A model generated the notes under the pieces. The model was not told where the DNA came from. It saw nothing but the letters and a program-made list of their open reading frames with translations, and did no database searches. A DNA stretch of 64,000 nt from Proteus vulgaris. GTDB taxonomy: Bacteria; Pseudomonadota; Gammaproteobacteria; Enterobacterales; Enterobacteriaceae. Location of the stretch: the NCBI RefSeq assembly GCF_023100685.1, contig NZ_CP090064.1, forward strand, positions 496,001 to 560,000. The letters run 5' to 3'. Both the position numbers and the translations under genes were made by a program. How positions within the stretch are numbered: position 1 is the stretch's first letter; each line of letters begins with the position of its first letter. This document shows positions 16,960 through 25,573 of the stretch, piece by piece.

Positions 16960-19158
16960 ATGGCAAAAGAAAAAAAAGGTTTTTTCTCGTGGCTCGGTTT
17001 TGGGCGTAACAAAGAAGAAAATATTGAGCAAGAGAAAGAGCAGCAACGCTTAGAAGAAGAGCGTTTAGAAAAAGAACGTTTGGCAAAAGAAGCACAAGAA
17101 GAGGCTGTTCGCCAAGCAGAACTAAAAGCGGAGCAAGAGCGTTTAGAGGCAGAGCGCCAAGAAGCGCAACGTGTTGTGCAAGATAGATTGGCACTGGAAG
17201 CCGAAAAACAACGTTTAGAACAAGAAAAAGCACAACGCCAAGCAGAAATAGAGGCAGAACAAGCGCGTCTAGAAGCAGAACATGCAGAACAAGCACGTCA
17301 GGCTCAAGAAGCGCAAACTCAACGTTTAGCACAAGAAGAAGCCCAGCGCCAAGCGGAACTAAAAGCAGAGCAAGAACGTTTAGAAGCGCAACGTGTAGAG
17401 CAGGAACGTCTAGCGCAAGAAGCCGAGACTCAACGTTTAGCACAAGAAGAAGCCCAGCGCCAAGCGGAACTAAAAGCAGAGCAAGAACGTTTAGAAGCGC
17501 AACGTGCAGAGCAGGAACGTTTAGCGCAAGAAGCCGAGACTCAACGTTTAGCACAAGAGGAAGCCCAGCGCCAAGCGGAACTAAAAGCGGAGCAAGAACG
17601 TTTAGAAGCGCAACGTGCAGAGCAGGAACGTTTAGCGCAAGAAGCCGAAACTCAACGTTTAGCGCAAGAAGAAGCCCAGCGCCAAGCGGAACTAAAAGCA
17701 GAGCAAGAACGTTTAGAAGCGCAACGTGTAGAGCAGGAACGTTTAGCGCAAGAAGCAGAGACTCAACGTTTAGCACAAGAAGAAGCCCAGCGCCAAGCGG
17801 AACTAAAAGCAGAGCAAGAACGTTTAGAAGCCCAGCGCCAAGCGGAACTAAAAGCAGAGCAAGAACGTTTAGAAGCGCAACGTGCAGAGCAGGAACGTTT
17901 AGCGCAAGAAGCCGAAGCTGAACGCCTTGCGCAAGAGGAAGCCCAGCGCCAAGCGGAACTTAAAGCAGAGCAAGAACGTTTAGAAGCGCAACGTGTGGAG
18001 CAGGAACGTTTAGCGCAAGAAGCCGAAGCTGAACGCCTTGCGCAAGAGGAAGCCCAGCGCCAAGCGGAACTTAAAGCAGAGCAAGAACGTTTAGAAGCGC
18101 AACGTGTGGAGCAGGAACGTTTAGCGCAAGAAGAAGAAAACGAACGTCTCGCTATTGCGCAAGCAGAAGCAGAAGATATTGAATCTTTACGCGAAGAAGT
18201 GCTTGCAGATAAAGTCGTTGAGCAAGAAAAACCTAAAAAAGAAGGTTTCTTTAGCCGACTGAAAAAAGGCTTGCTAAAAACTCGCCAGAACTTAGGCTCA
18301 GGATTTCTTGGTCTATTTCGTGGTAAGAAAATTGATGATGAGCTTTTTGAAGAGTTAGAAGAGCAACTCTTAATTGCTGATGTGGGAATGGAAACCACTA
18401 CAAAAATTATCACCAGCCTGACCAAACACGCAACACATAAAGATCTTAAAGATGCTGAAGCCCTTTACGGCAAATTACGTGAAGAGATGGGCGAGATCTT
18501 AACGAAAGTTGATAAACCATTAAATATTGAAGGTAAAAAACCTTTTGTTATTTTGATGGTCGGAGTTAATGGTGTGGGTAAAACAACCACAATCGGAAAA
18601 TTAGCGCGACAATACCAAGCTGAAGGTAAATCTGTCATGTTAGCAGCAGGTGACACCTTCCGTGCCGCCGCTGTTGAACAGTTACAAGTTTGGGGTGAGC
18701 GCAATAATATTCCTGTTGTCGCACAACATACAGGCGCTGATCCTGCATCTGTGATTTTTGATGCAATTCAATCAGCACAGGCAAAAGGTGTCGATGTTCT
18801 TATTGCTGATACCGCAGGACGATTGCAGAATAAATCCCATTTAATGGAAGAGCTGAAAAAAATCGTTCGTGTTATGAAAAAATTAGACGAAGAAGCACCA
18901 CATGAAGTGATGCTGACGTTAGATGCAAGTACCGGACAAAATGCAGTGAGCCAGGCTAAACTCTTTAATGAAACAGTTGGGCTAACTGGATTAACATTGA
19001 CTAAACTCGATGGTACAGCAAAAGGGGGGGTTATTTTCTCTATTGCCGATCAGTTTAGTATACCTATCCGTTATATCGGGGTAGGTGAAGGTATTGAAGA
19101 TCTACGTCCGTTTAAGGCCGACGATTTTATTGAGGCTCTGTTTGCCCGCGAGGAGTAG
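16960..19158 (+). CDS. ftsY: Signal recognition particle receptor FtsY, repeat-expanded
   Basis: SRP receptor GTPase that delivers ribosome-nascent chain complexes to SecYEG. 732 aa, against 497 in E. coli. The N-terminal basic GFFSWLGFGR motif is followed by a very long Glu/Gln/Ala/Arg coiled-coil A domain (residues about 20-400), of which 119-400 is built from 37-residue tandem units. The lipid-binding GFFSRLKKGLLKTRQNLG stretch and the NG domain follow, with GVNGVGKTTTIGKLA (P-loop), DTFRAAAVEQL, DTAGR and TKLDGTAKGG. The catalytic part is intact. It starts the ftsYEX operon, with ftsE 5 bases downstream. Confidence 0.97.
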   Translation: MAKEKKGFFSWLGFGRNKEENIEQEKEQQRLEEERLEKERLAKEAQEEAVRQAELKAEQERLEAERQEAQRVVQDRLALEAEKQRLEQEKAQRQAEIEAEQARLEAEHAEQARQAQEAQTQRLAQEEAQRQAELKAEQERLEAQRVEQERLAQEAETQRLAQEEAQRQAELKAEQERLEAQRAEQERLAQEAETQRLAQEEAQRQAELKAEQERLEAQRAEQERLAQEAETQRLAQEEAQRQAELKAEQERLEAQRVEQERLAQEAETQRLAQEEAQRQAELKAEQERLEAQRQAELKAEQERLEAQRAEQERLAQEAEAERLAQEEAQRQAELKAEQERLEAQRVEQERLAQEAEAERLAQEEAQRQAELKAEQERLEAQRVEQERLAQEEENERLAIAQAEAEDIESLREEVLADKVVEQEKPKKEGFFSRLKKGLLKTRQNLGSGFLGLFRGKKIDDELFEELEEQLLIADVGMETTTKIITSLTKHATHKDLKDAEALYGKLREEMGEILTKVDKPLNIEGKKPFVILMVGVNGVGKTTTIGKLARQYQAEGKSVMLAAGDTFRAAAVEQLQVWGERNNIPVVAQHTGADPASVIFDAIQSAQAKGVDVLIADTAGRLQNKSHLMEELKKIVRVMKKLDEEAPHEVMLTLDASTGQNAVSQAKLFNETVGLTGLTLTKLDGTAKGGVIFSIADQFSIPIRYIGVGEGIEDLRPFKADDFIEALFAREE
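17317..18160 (+). repeat. ftsY: 111-bp tandem repeat inside ftsY
   Basis: The marker ACTCAACGTTTAG and its variants recur at 17317, 17428, 17539, 17650, 17761, 17917 and 18028, an exact 111-bp period (37 codons) except for one step of 156 bp. That step holds an extra 45-bp partial unit coding AQRQAELKAEQERLE. The units are nearly identical at DNA level, pointing to recent expansion. All changes are multiples of 3, so the frame is kept. Confidence 0.93.
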
Positions 19159-19163
19159 TTGTA

Positions 19164-19829
19164 ATGATCCGCTTCGAACACGTCAGCAAGGCTTATTTAG
19201 GTGGAAGACAAGCATTACAGGGTGTTGATTTCCATCTTCGTCCTGGAGAAATGGCTTTTTTAACGGGTCATTCTGGTGCCGGTAAAAGTACATTGCTTAA
19301 GTTAATTTGTGGAATAGAACGTCCTAGTGATGGCGCTATTTGGTTTGCTGGACATGATATTAGCAGACTGAAAAATAGTGAGATCCCTTTTTTGCGTCGT
19401 CAAATTGGGATGATCTTCCAAGATCACCATTTATTGATGGACAGAACGGTTTACGACAATGTCTCTCTTCCATTGATTATTGCTGGCGCAAGTGAAGAGG
19501 ATATTCGACGCAGAGTTTCTGCCGCTTTAGATAAAGTTGGGCTTTTGGATAAAGCTAAAAATTATCCTATCCAACTTTCTGGTGGTGAACAACAGCGTGT
19601 AGGTATTGCTCGCGCTGTTGTGAATAAGCCAACGGTTTTACTTGCGGATGAACCAACGGGTAACCTTGATGGTGAGCTTTCAGAAGGCATCATGCGTCTT
19701 TTTGAAGAGTTTAATCGTGTTGGTGTTACGGTGTTAATGGCAACACATGATATGTCTTTGATTGAACGCAGAAATTATCGCATTCTTACATTAGGGCAAG
19801 GCAGAATGGTGGGAGGACAAAATGGCTAA
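19164..19829 (+). CDS. ftsE: Cell division ABC ATPase FtsE
   Basis: Cytoplasmic ATPase of the FtsEX complex, which links the Z-ring to activation of periplasmic peptidoglycan hydrolases through EnvC. 221 aa (E. coli 222). Walker A GHSGAGKST, signature LSGGEQQ, Walker B LLADEPTGNLD and the H-loop ATHD are all present. It starts 5 bases after ftsY and overlaps ftsX by 8 bases. Confidence 0.97.
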   Translation: MIRFEHVSKAYLGGRQALQGVDFHLRPGEMAFLTGHSGAGKSTLLKLICGIERPSDGAIWFAGHDISRLKNSEIPFLRRQIGMIFQDHHLLMDRTVYDNVSLPLIIAGASEEDIRRRVSAALDKVGLLDKAKNYPIQLSGGEQQRVGIARAVVNKPTVLLADEPTGNLDGELSEGIMRLFEEFNRVGVTVLMATHDMSLIERRNYRILTLGQGRMVGGQNG

Positions 19830-20799
19830 AGCAAAAAGTTCCCGTAAATCAATGCCAACGCCAGGTGCAAAAACCAAGGCACTAAAAGGGGGAAGACGTG
19901 AACAATGGCGTTATGCATGGCGTAATACCATGGCTGACTTTTTGCGCCAACCACTTTCTTCTTTTCTAACGGTAATGGTAGTCGCCATTTCATTAACATT
20001 ACCTAGCATCTTTTATATTGTGTGGAAAAATGTTTCAACTGCGGCTGAGCAGTGGTATCCCACTCCACAATTAACCGTTTATCTTGATAAATCTCTTGAT
20101 GATTCATTAGCTGAAGCCACGATCAAAAAAATAGAAGCCCTAGAGAAAGTGAGTGAGGTGAACTATCTTTCACGCCAAGACTCGCTGGTGGAATTCCGTT
20201 CTTGGTCCGGCTTTAGCAGTGCGTTAGATATGTTAGAAGAGAATCCTCTGCCTGCGGTAGCAATTGTGACTCCTGTTATGGAGCCAAGTGATCAACAATT
20301 GATGGTGAATTTGCGTGATACCGTGGCGAAAATACCCGGCGTTGATGAAGTCAGAATGGATGACAGTTGGTTTGCTCGGCTCTCAACGTTAACTTCATTA
20401 GTAGGGCAAATTGCCTTGGTGATTGGTTCATTGATGGTTGTCGCCCTGTTATTGGTGATTGGCAACAGTGTACGCCTCAATATTTTCAGTCGTCGCGATA
20501 CTATTAATGTTATGAAACTTATTGGTGCAACCGATGGTTTTATTATGCGTCCTTTCCTGAATTGGGGATTAATTCTCGGGTTTATTGGCGCTGTGTTTGC
20601 CCTGATTTTTTCTGCTCTATTAGTGTGGAAACTTTCTGATGTGGTAACTCAAGCCGCAACGGTATTTGGGACTTCTTTTTCCATTTCAGGATTAGGATTT
20701 GATGAGTCAATTATTCTTATACTCGTAGCGATGACCATCGGTTGGCTTGCTGCATGGCTGACGACAATGCAGCATTTGCGTCAATTTACACCAGAATAA
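19822..20799 (+). CDS. ftsX: Cell division membrane protein FtsX
   Basis: Membrane partner of FtsE. 325 aa (E. coli 352; the N-terminal cytoplasmic tail is shorter). Basic N-terminus, first membrane segment near 45-65, a large periplasmic loop (about 70-190) that in E. coli binds EnvC, then three further membrane segments, with the conserved RRDTINVMKLIGATDGFI. It overlaps ftsE by 8 bases and is followed by a hairpin terminator. Confidence 0.96.
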   Translation: MAKAKSSRKSMPTPGAKTKALKGGRREQWRYAWRNTMADFLRQPLSSFLTVMVVAISLTLPSIFYIVWKNVSTAAEQWYPTPQLTVYLDKSLDDSLAEATIKKIEALEKVSEVNYLSRQDSLVEFRSWSGFSSALDMLEENPLPAVAIVTPVMEPSDQQLMVNLRDTVAKIPGVDEVRMDDSWFARLSTLTSLVGQIALVIGSLMVVALLLVIGNSVRLNIFSRRDTINVMKLIGATDGFIMRPFLNWGLILGFIGAVFALIFSALLVWKLSDVVTQAATVFGTSFSISGLGFDESIILILVAMTIGWLAAWLTTMQHLRQFTPE

Positions 20800-21163
20800 T
20801 GAATTAGAGCACTTTTATACTTATCTTCTAAATAATGAGATAATGTTTTTTATCAGGCTGGGTTGCGTTAATATCGTCACCCAGCCATTTTATCAACGCC
20901 CCGTCTCTGGCATAATAATGCTCGCAATCTTTTCTAGGGACAAGCTAACGATCATGTTTGCTTCTGCATAGAAAAGTACAAAGATATGTAAACATAGATG
21001 CGAGATGAACCTTTAATCTTTATGCTGGTCAAATAGTCGTTATGATAAAAACACATCGTAAAAAACCTAACTGACTTCCTATTTAAGCTATATTTATAAG
21101 GCTCATCTGTTTTCCCTTACAGTAATAATCTTAATTATTTATTTGATTTTTATGAGGATTTGA
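20800..21163. promoter_or_regulatory. ftsX terminator and rpoH promoter region
   Basis: No gene in this 364-bp gap. GGCTGGGT at 20856-20863 pairs with 20879-20886, followed by ATTTTATC, a likely ftsX terminator. The right part should carry several rpoH promoters, as in E. coli. The best candidate is a sigma-E-type promoter at 21007-21033. The sigma-70 starts and any DnaA or CRP sites are not clear by eye. Confidence 0.6.
21007..21033 (+). promoter_or_regulatory. Candidate sigma-E (RpoE) promoter of rpoH
   Basis: GAACCT (21007-21012) and GTCAAA (21028-21033) are separated by exactly 15 bp. This matches the layout of the E. coli rpoH P3 promoter (GAACTT, 15 bp, GTCTGA) with one -35 mismatch. 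The start would lie about 120 bases before the rpoH ATG. Confidence 0.55.
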
Positions 21164-22018
21164 ATGACAAAAGAAATGCAATCCTTAGCATTGGTTCCGC
21201 AAGGCAGCATCGAAGCGTATATACGTGCAGCCAATTCCTATCCGATGTTAACCGCAGAGGAAGAAAAGGAACTCGCTGAACGGCTGCATTACGATGGTGA
21301 CTTGGATGCAGCAAGAACGCTTATCCTTTCACATCTGCGCTTCGTTATTCATGTTGCTCGCAGCTATTCAGGTTATGGCTTACCACAAGCTGATCTTATC
21401 CAAGAAGGTAATATTGGTCTGATGAAAGCGGTGCGCCGTTTTAACCCAGAAGTGGGTGTCCGACTGGTCTCTTTTGCCGTACATTGGATCAAAGCAGAAA
21501 TTCATGAATATGTGCTACGTAACTGGCGTATCGTGAAAGTCGCAACCACGAAATCTCAACGTAAACTGTTTTTTAATCTGCGAAAAAATAAAAAACGTTT
21601 AGGTTGGTTTAATCAAGATGAAGTGGAATTAGTCGCAAGAGAATTGGGCGTGTCAGAAAGTGATGTCCGAGAAATGGAATCACGAATGTCAGCACAAGAT
21701 ATGGCATTTGATATGTCAGCTGATGATAGTGATGACTCACATCCTATTGCTCCAGTACTTTTCTTAGAAGATAAGTCTTCAGACTTTGCTGACGGCATTG
21801 AAGAAGATAACTGGGATAATCATGCAACAGATAAACTGACGTCAGCAATTGAAACTCTTGATGAACGTAGCCAAGATATTATTCGTGCCCGTTGGCTAGA
21901 TGATGATAACAAATCGACATTGCAAGATTTGGCGACAAAATATGGTGTATCTGCCGAGCGTGTTCGCCAATTAGAAAAAAATGCGATGAAGAAATTGCGT
22001 TTAGCGATTGAAGATTAA
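21164..22018 (+). CDS. rpoH: Heat-shock sigma factor RpoH (sigma-32)
   Basis: Directs RNA polymerase to heat-shock promoters. 284 aa, the same as E. coli. Region 2 is clear ([20 protein letters not shown], then [14 protein letters not shown]), the RpoH box reads [17 protein letters not shown], and region 4 ends in an HTH ([20 protein letters not shown]). The first codons (ATGACAAAAGAAATGCAATC) match the E. coli downstream box, part of its translational thermosensor; whether the full RNA thermometer forms here needs folding. A terminator follows at 22066-22093. Confidence 0.98.
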   Translation: MTKEMQSLALVPQGSIEAYIRAANSYPMLTAEEEKELAERLHYDGDLDAARTLILSHLRFVIHVARSYSGYGLPQADLIQEGNIGLMKAVRRFNPEVGVRLVSFAVHWIKAEIHEYVLRNWRIVKVATTKSQRKLFFNLRKNKKRLGWFNQDEVELVARELGVSESDVREMESRMSAQDMAFDMSADDSDDSHPIAPVLFLEDKSSDFADGIEEDNWDNHATDKLTSAIETLDERSQDIIRARWLDDDNKSTLQDLATKYGVSAERVRQLEKNAMKKLRLAIED

Positions 22019-22065
22019 TCACATTTCAGATCATGTACACGCTCTCATAAAGTAGAGTATGTTAT

Positions 22066-22093
22066 AAAAGCGATATGAAAATATCGCTTTTTT
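22066..22093 (+). terminator. rpoH terminator
   Basis: AAAAGCGATAT pairs with ATATCGCTTTT around a GAAA tetraloop and ends in six T. It finishes 20 bases before the glycerate kinase start. Confidence 0.88.
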
Positions 22094-22112
22094 ATTGTCT
22101 GGAGAATATAAC

Positions 22113-23276
22113 GTGAAAATAGTTATCGCCCCTGATTCATTTAAAGAAAGCTTAAGTGCGAAAGAAGTTGCAACAGCAATAAAACAAGGTTTTTCACGTT
22201 ATTTACCCAATGCGCAATATTGTTGTATTCCTATGGCTGATGGTGGCGAAGGAACGGTGACATCGCTGGTGGATGCAACGCAAGGCCATTTTATATCGAC
22301 ACAAGTATGTTCACCTTTAGGTAAACAAGTGACCGCAACTTGGGGGCTTTTAGGGGATAACACCACTGCCGTGATTGAAATGGCACAAGCTTCTGGTCTT
22401 CATCTTATTCCCTCATCTCAACGCAATCCCAATTTAACGACCAGTTATGGTACGGGTGAATTAATTAATGCTGCACTTGAAATGGGCGTTAAAAAAATCA
22501 TATTGGGATTAGGTGGAAGTGCTACAAATGATGCTGGTGCAGGTATGATGCAAGCACTTGGGCTTGGTCTCAAAGATAAGTTTGGTACATCTTTGCCCTT
22601 TGGTGGGCTGGCATTAGCACAACTTCACTCTATTGATATCACGACTCTTAACCCTAAACTAAAAAATATTGAAATTGAGCTTGCTTGCGATGTAACAAAT
22701 CCGTTGTGTGGAGAAAAAGGAGCATCAGCTATTTTTGGTCCTCAAAAAGGAGCGACCAAAGATGATATTGCGCAACTTGATAAAGCCTTACATCATTTTG
22801 GTACTTATCTTGAGAAAATGACACAACACAATCTTATTAATATTGCTGGAAGTGGTGCGGCGGGTGGATTGGCGTTACCGTTACTTGCCTTTACGCAAGC
22901 AACGCTTTCGCCGGGAGTTGAACTGGTTGCCAAAGCGGTTGAATTAGAAAAATATTTTATTGATGCGGATTTGGTAATAACCGGTGAAGGTCGAATGGAT
23001 AGCCAATCGGCACAAGGTAAAACGCCAATAGGGGTTGCTCTGCTCGCTAAAAAATATCACCTTCCTGTCATTGCCTTAGTCGGTGGCTATCTACCTGATT
23101 ATGATGTTGTTCATCAGCAGGGAATTGATGCTGTTTTCTCTATTGTACCGGGTGTTTCTACACTGGATGATGCACTTCATAATGCGCAAAAGAATCTGAG
23201 TGAGACGGCTTATAATGTAGCTAGACTTTATACTACTCGTTCTCGTCATACTTCAAGTTGTAGCGTTGTTGACTAA
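22113..23276 (+). CDS. Glycerate kinase, GarK/GlxK family
   Basis: Phosphorylates D-glycerate with ATP, probably to 2-phosphoglycerate as in the E. coli GarK/GlxK class. I choose GTG 22113 (MKIVIAPDSFKESLSA), with GGAG at 22101-22104; an upstream TTG at 22095 lies in the rpoH terminator. 387 aa (E. coli GlxK 381). Family motifs include APDSFKESL, PMADGGEGTV, GLGGSATNDAGAGMMQALG and GEGRMDSQSAQGKTPIGVA. Oddity: the last eight or so codons and the stop lie in a palindromic repeat, giving the unusual tail TSSCSVVD. It stands alone, without glyoxylate or glucarate genes, so garK and glxK cannot be told apart. Confidence 0.93.
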   Translation: MKIVIAPDSFKESLSAKEVATAIKQGFSRYLPNAQYCCIPMADGGEGTVTSLVDATQGHFISTQVCSPLGKQVTATWGLLGDNTTAVIEMAQASGLHLIPSSQRNPNLTTSYGTGELINAALEMGVKKIILGLGGSATNDAGAGMMQALGLGLKDKFGTSLPFGGLALAQLHSIDITTLNPKLKNIEIELACDVTNPLCGEKGASAIFGPQKGATKDDIAQLDKALHHFGTYLEKMTQHNLINIAGSGAAGGLALPLLAFTQATLSPGVELVAKAVELEKYFIDADLVITGEGRMDSQSAQGKTPIGVALLAKKYHLPVIALVGGYLPDYDVVHQQGIDAVFSIVPGVSTLDDALHNAQKNLSETAYNVARLYTTRSRHTSSCSVVD

Positions 23277-23315
23277 TATTCACTTGTCGCCTAGCTACAA
23301 CTTGAATTATTTAGA
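23252..23315. repeat. Palindrome-ended repeat element, short copy
   Basis: Perfect 13-bp terminal inverted repeats: TTCAAGTTGTAGC at 23252-23264 and GCTACAACTTGAA at 23294-23306, then ATTATTTAGA as in the copy at 690-795. Compared with that copy, the interior between two TTCACTTG repeats is missing. The left half forms the end of the glycerate kinase reading frame. Confidence 0.8.
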
Positions 23316-23327
23316 ATAAGAACGTTA

Positions 23328-23735
23328 TCAAATATTGAGAGCATAAAGATCAGATTGTGGTGATGCACTAAATTGATGATGTGTTAAAAAAGCATGAGCA
23401 ATATCATACCCGTTTTCTTCCGCTGATAAGCTTATTGCCTGCCAATGGTGAATATCAGGATAGGCAGATAAGCATTGTGTCAGTAAATAATGTCCAACAC
23501 CGCGACGGCGTGTCACTTCTCTGACCATAAAATCAGAGATAACAGCTTTTTCATCCGATAGTTTAACCCAGCAAGCGGCTAATAATCGTTCGTTAAATCT
23601 TGCCACAAAGAGTACATTCTCGTTGTTGATCTCATTTGTTAGAGCTGATTGGTAATGTGTATCTTGCCAAATTTTGCCTAAATCAATATGGTCTTGTTCA
23701 GAGAGCTGTGCCAGTTTTTCAATGGTTAATTTCAT
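23328..23735 (-). CDS. panM: PanD maturation factor PanM (PanZ), GNAT fold
   Basis: Acetyltransferase-fold protein that binds aspartate decarboxylase (PanD) with CoA and triggers its self-cleavage, thereby controlling pantothenate synthesis. 135 aa (E. coli 127). MKLTIEKLAQLSEQDHIDLGKIW and RFNERLLAACWVKLS match the E. coli protein closely, and VREVTRRRGVGHYLL carries the CoA-binding GNAT motif. It sits between rpoH and ugp as in E. coli, but the liv genes are missing. It starts 11 bases after the MFS gene stop on the same strand. Confidence 0.92.
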   Translation of the reverse strand: MKLTIEKLAQLSEQDHIDLGKIWQDTHYQSALTNEINNENVLFVARFNERLLAACWVKLSDEKAVISDFMVREVTRRRGVGHYLLTQCLSAYPDIHHWQAISLSAEENGYDIAHAFLTHHQFSASPQSDLYALNI

Positions 23736-23746
23736 GAAATATCCTG

Positions 23747-24934
23747 TTAGTTTGTAGTTTGTTTTTTTTCTTTTAATGAAGACATTAAGGTCTTAATGGT
23801 GAAACACAATGCCAAACTCGTTAAGATCACACAAGAATAAAAGACATACTCATAGTTATTGTCAGTCACAAAATAGACCGAAATCATAGGGCCAGTAGCC
23901 ATTCCACAATAACGAATAAAGTTATAAATCCCCATTGCAGTTGCTCTCATTGAGCCAAAATAACTTGTTAATAATGTAGTGTGCGTTGGCATGGTTAAGC
24001 CTAAAGAAAGCCCATATAACACAGTTAAGCCAAGCATGATAGGTAATGAGATTTGCCAAAAGAGTGCAAATAACGTCAACATAGTCAGGTTGATACAAGA
24101 GGTAATAATCACACCATATTCAGCGCTAAATAGATGGCAAATTCTACGGTAAAGATAGCTACCTAAGATAAGTGCAATTGACATAGGCATATATAATCCA
24201 CCTATTTCAGTGCTGTTAAGTTGATAGAGATGAAAGGCAATTAAGGGTAAGAAAACCAGTAGACAAAAATAGTTATAAAACACCATAAAACTCATGACAA
24301 ATACAGATTTACCCTCAGGTGCCATCAGCACTTGTTGCATTGCTGATAAGCTTTTAAAGGTTTCCTTCTGTTCTGGACGTGTTTCTGGTAAATAAAAGAG
24401 ATGTGTGGTCAGTAATAGGATACCGATAACAGCCAATAAAATAAAAATGCCTTGATATTGATAATGTTGCGCTAAATATCCACCTAATAAAGGGCCACAA
24501 GCTGGTGCTAGTGCTAATAGCATTTGATACGATCCCATTGCTTTTGCGCGATCGTTTCCTTGATAAAGATCGCCAATAATAGTTGCTGCAACTACGGGAA
24601 TGGCCGCAATACCGATAGCTTGGATCACACGCCAAAAAATCAATAAGCTAATAGAGTCAGACCAAACACAACCCAATGCACCCACAATAGAAATTGCTAA
24701 TCCACTGAGTAAAATTGGCTTTCTTCCCCATTTATCGATCAATGAACCATAAAATAGTTGCATTACAGCCATAGCAAAAGTAAATGCAGATACCGTCAGA
24801 TTAACCAGTGATAACGTGGTATTAAATTGCTGTTGGATCAAGGGAAGTACAGGGGTATAAATATTTTGTGCTAAAGAGCCTAATAGTGCGCTAAAGCAAA
24901 CGAGATAAAACAAACTGCGGATTGATAATTTCAT
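23747..24934 (-). CDS. MFS drug-type efflux transporter (DHA1 family)
   Basis: 395 aa with 12 predicted membrane segments. The loop 2-3 motif A is clear (YGSLIDKWGRKPILLSG), as is motif C-like GPLLGGYLAQ near residue 145, both typical of drug:H+ antiporters of the Bcr/CflA and EmrD type. Substrate cannot be told. It is divergent from a MarR-family regulator across a perfect 34-bp palindrome, a standard layout for a repressed pump induced by its ligand. panM follows 11 bases downstream and may be partly cotranscribed. Confidence 0.88.
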   Translation of the reverse strand: MKLSIRSLFYLVCFSALLGSLAQNIYTPVLPLIQQQFNTTLSLVNLTVSAFTFAMAVMQLFYGSLIDKWGRKPILLSGLAISIVGALGCVWSDSISLLIFWRVIQAIGIAAIPVVAATIIGDLYQGNDRAKAMGSYQMLLALAPACGPLLGGYLAQHYQYQGIFILLAVIGILLLTTHLFYLPETRPEQKETFKSLSAMQQVLMAPEGKSVFVMSFMVFYNYFCLLVFLPLIAFHLYQLNSTEIGGLYMPMSIALILGSYLYRRICHLFSAEYGVIITSCINLTMLTLFALFWQISLPIMLGLTVLYGLSLGLTMPTHTTLLTSYFGSMRATAMGIYNFIRYCGMATGPMISVYFVTDNNYEYVFYSCVILTSLALCFTIKTLMSSLKEKKQTTN

Positions 24935-24949
24935 TATATTGCCTCTCTT

Positions 24950-24983
24950 TATCTATTTTGTTTCCGTGGAAACAAAATAGATA
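24950..24983. promoter_or_regulatory. Perfect palindromic operator of the pump/MarR pair
   Basis: Two 16-bp arms (TATCTATTTTGTTTCC at 24950-24965 and its exact complement at 24968-24983) are separated by GT. It lies 16 bp upstream of the MFS start. It is very probably the operator of the divergent MarR protein. Confidence 0.85.
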
Positions 24984-25030
24984 ATAGCGATATTTTGATT
25001 GTTGTAAATACTTTTGGTACTATTTTTTAA

Positions 25031-25054
25031 ATATTTTTTCCAAGGAAACAAAAT
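25031..25054. promoter_or_regulatory. Second, imperfect operator over the marR start
   Basis: TTTTTTCC-AA-GGAAACAAAA repeats the core TTTCC-N2-GGAAAC of the palindrome at 24950-24983. It overlaps the Shine-Dalgarno sequence and ATG of the regulator gene, which fits autorepression. Confidence 0.65.
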
Positions 25055-25520
25055 GACAAAAGAGAATGTAACAACACAAGACTTGCTAAAAGGGTTAAGT
25101 GATTTCTTGCATCTTAAAGATGAACATGTCAATGAGGAGCATAAAAAAGTATTAGAAGAGAAGGGATTAGAGAATTATTCACTTACAGAGTTACATGTTA
25201 TTCATTGTATTGGTGAGGAGAGCATGAGAAATCTGACGACTATTAGTGAATATATGGCGATGACTCGAGGGGCTGTTTCAAAAATTTGTAGCCGCTTACA
25301 AAAAAAGGGGGCTATTGAAAAAATAAAGTTGGCAGATAATCAAAAAGAAATATTTTTTATCTTAACTGCTGAGGGAGAGCGTCTTTTTCATGCTCATGAG
25401 GTGTTGCATCAACAATCTCAAGCTAAATGGTCTGCGCTATTTGAGCAATATGATCAGCAAGAAAAGCAGGCGATTAAACGCTTTTTTACCGATGTTGTGG
25501 ATAGGTTTCGTCAGTCGTAA
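25053..25520 (+). CDS. MarR family transcriptional regulator
   Basis: Cytoplasmic winged-helix dimer; presumed repressor of the divergent MFS pump. ATG 25053 (MTKENVTTQDLL) is preferred: AAGGA lies 7 bases upstream, while the in-frame start at 25014 lies in the operator region. 155 aa, normal for the family. The winged HTH spans about residues 50-110 (LTTISEYMAMTRGAVSKICS recognition region, then KKGAIEKIKLADNQKEIFF wing). Ligand unknown. Confidence 0.9.
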   Translation: MTKENVTTQDLLKGLSDFLHLKDEHVNEEHKKVLEEKGLENYSLTELHVIHCIGEESMRNLTTISEYMAMTRGAVSKICSRLQKKGAIEKIKLADNQKEIFFILTAEGERLFHAHEVLHQQSQAKWSALFEQYDQQEKQAIKRFFTDVVDRFRQS

Positions 25521-25541
25521 TAAATAAACCTGAAAAGAAAA

Positions 25542-25565
25542 CCCCCATATCATGAGATATAGGGG
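25542..25565 (-). terminator. loiP terminator
   Basis: CCCCCATATC pairs with GATATAGGGG around ATGA (one internal mismatch). On the minus strand it is followed by TTTTCTTTTC. It also follows the plus-strand marR gene. Confidence 0.7.
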
Positions 25566-25573
25566 CAAGGTCA

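Noticed and set aside
17317..18160. Regular repeats considered as a CRISPR array
   Set aside because: The repeats are contiguous, have no unique spacers, and stay in frame as coding sequence.
16880..18425. Two long minus-strand frames (298 and 220 codons) opposite the ftsY repeats
   Set aside because: They are low-complexity Leu/Ala/Val and Ser/Cys/Arg proteins produced by reading the 111-bp repeat backwards. FtsY on the plus strand explains the DNA.
22095..22112. Upstream TTG start for the glycerate kinase
   Set aside because: It lies in the T-run of the rpoH terminator; GTG 22113 has a proper Shine-Dalgarno sequence and gives the family N-terminus.
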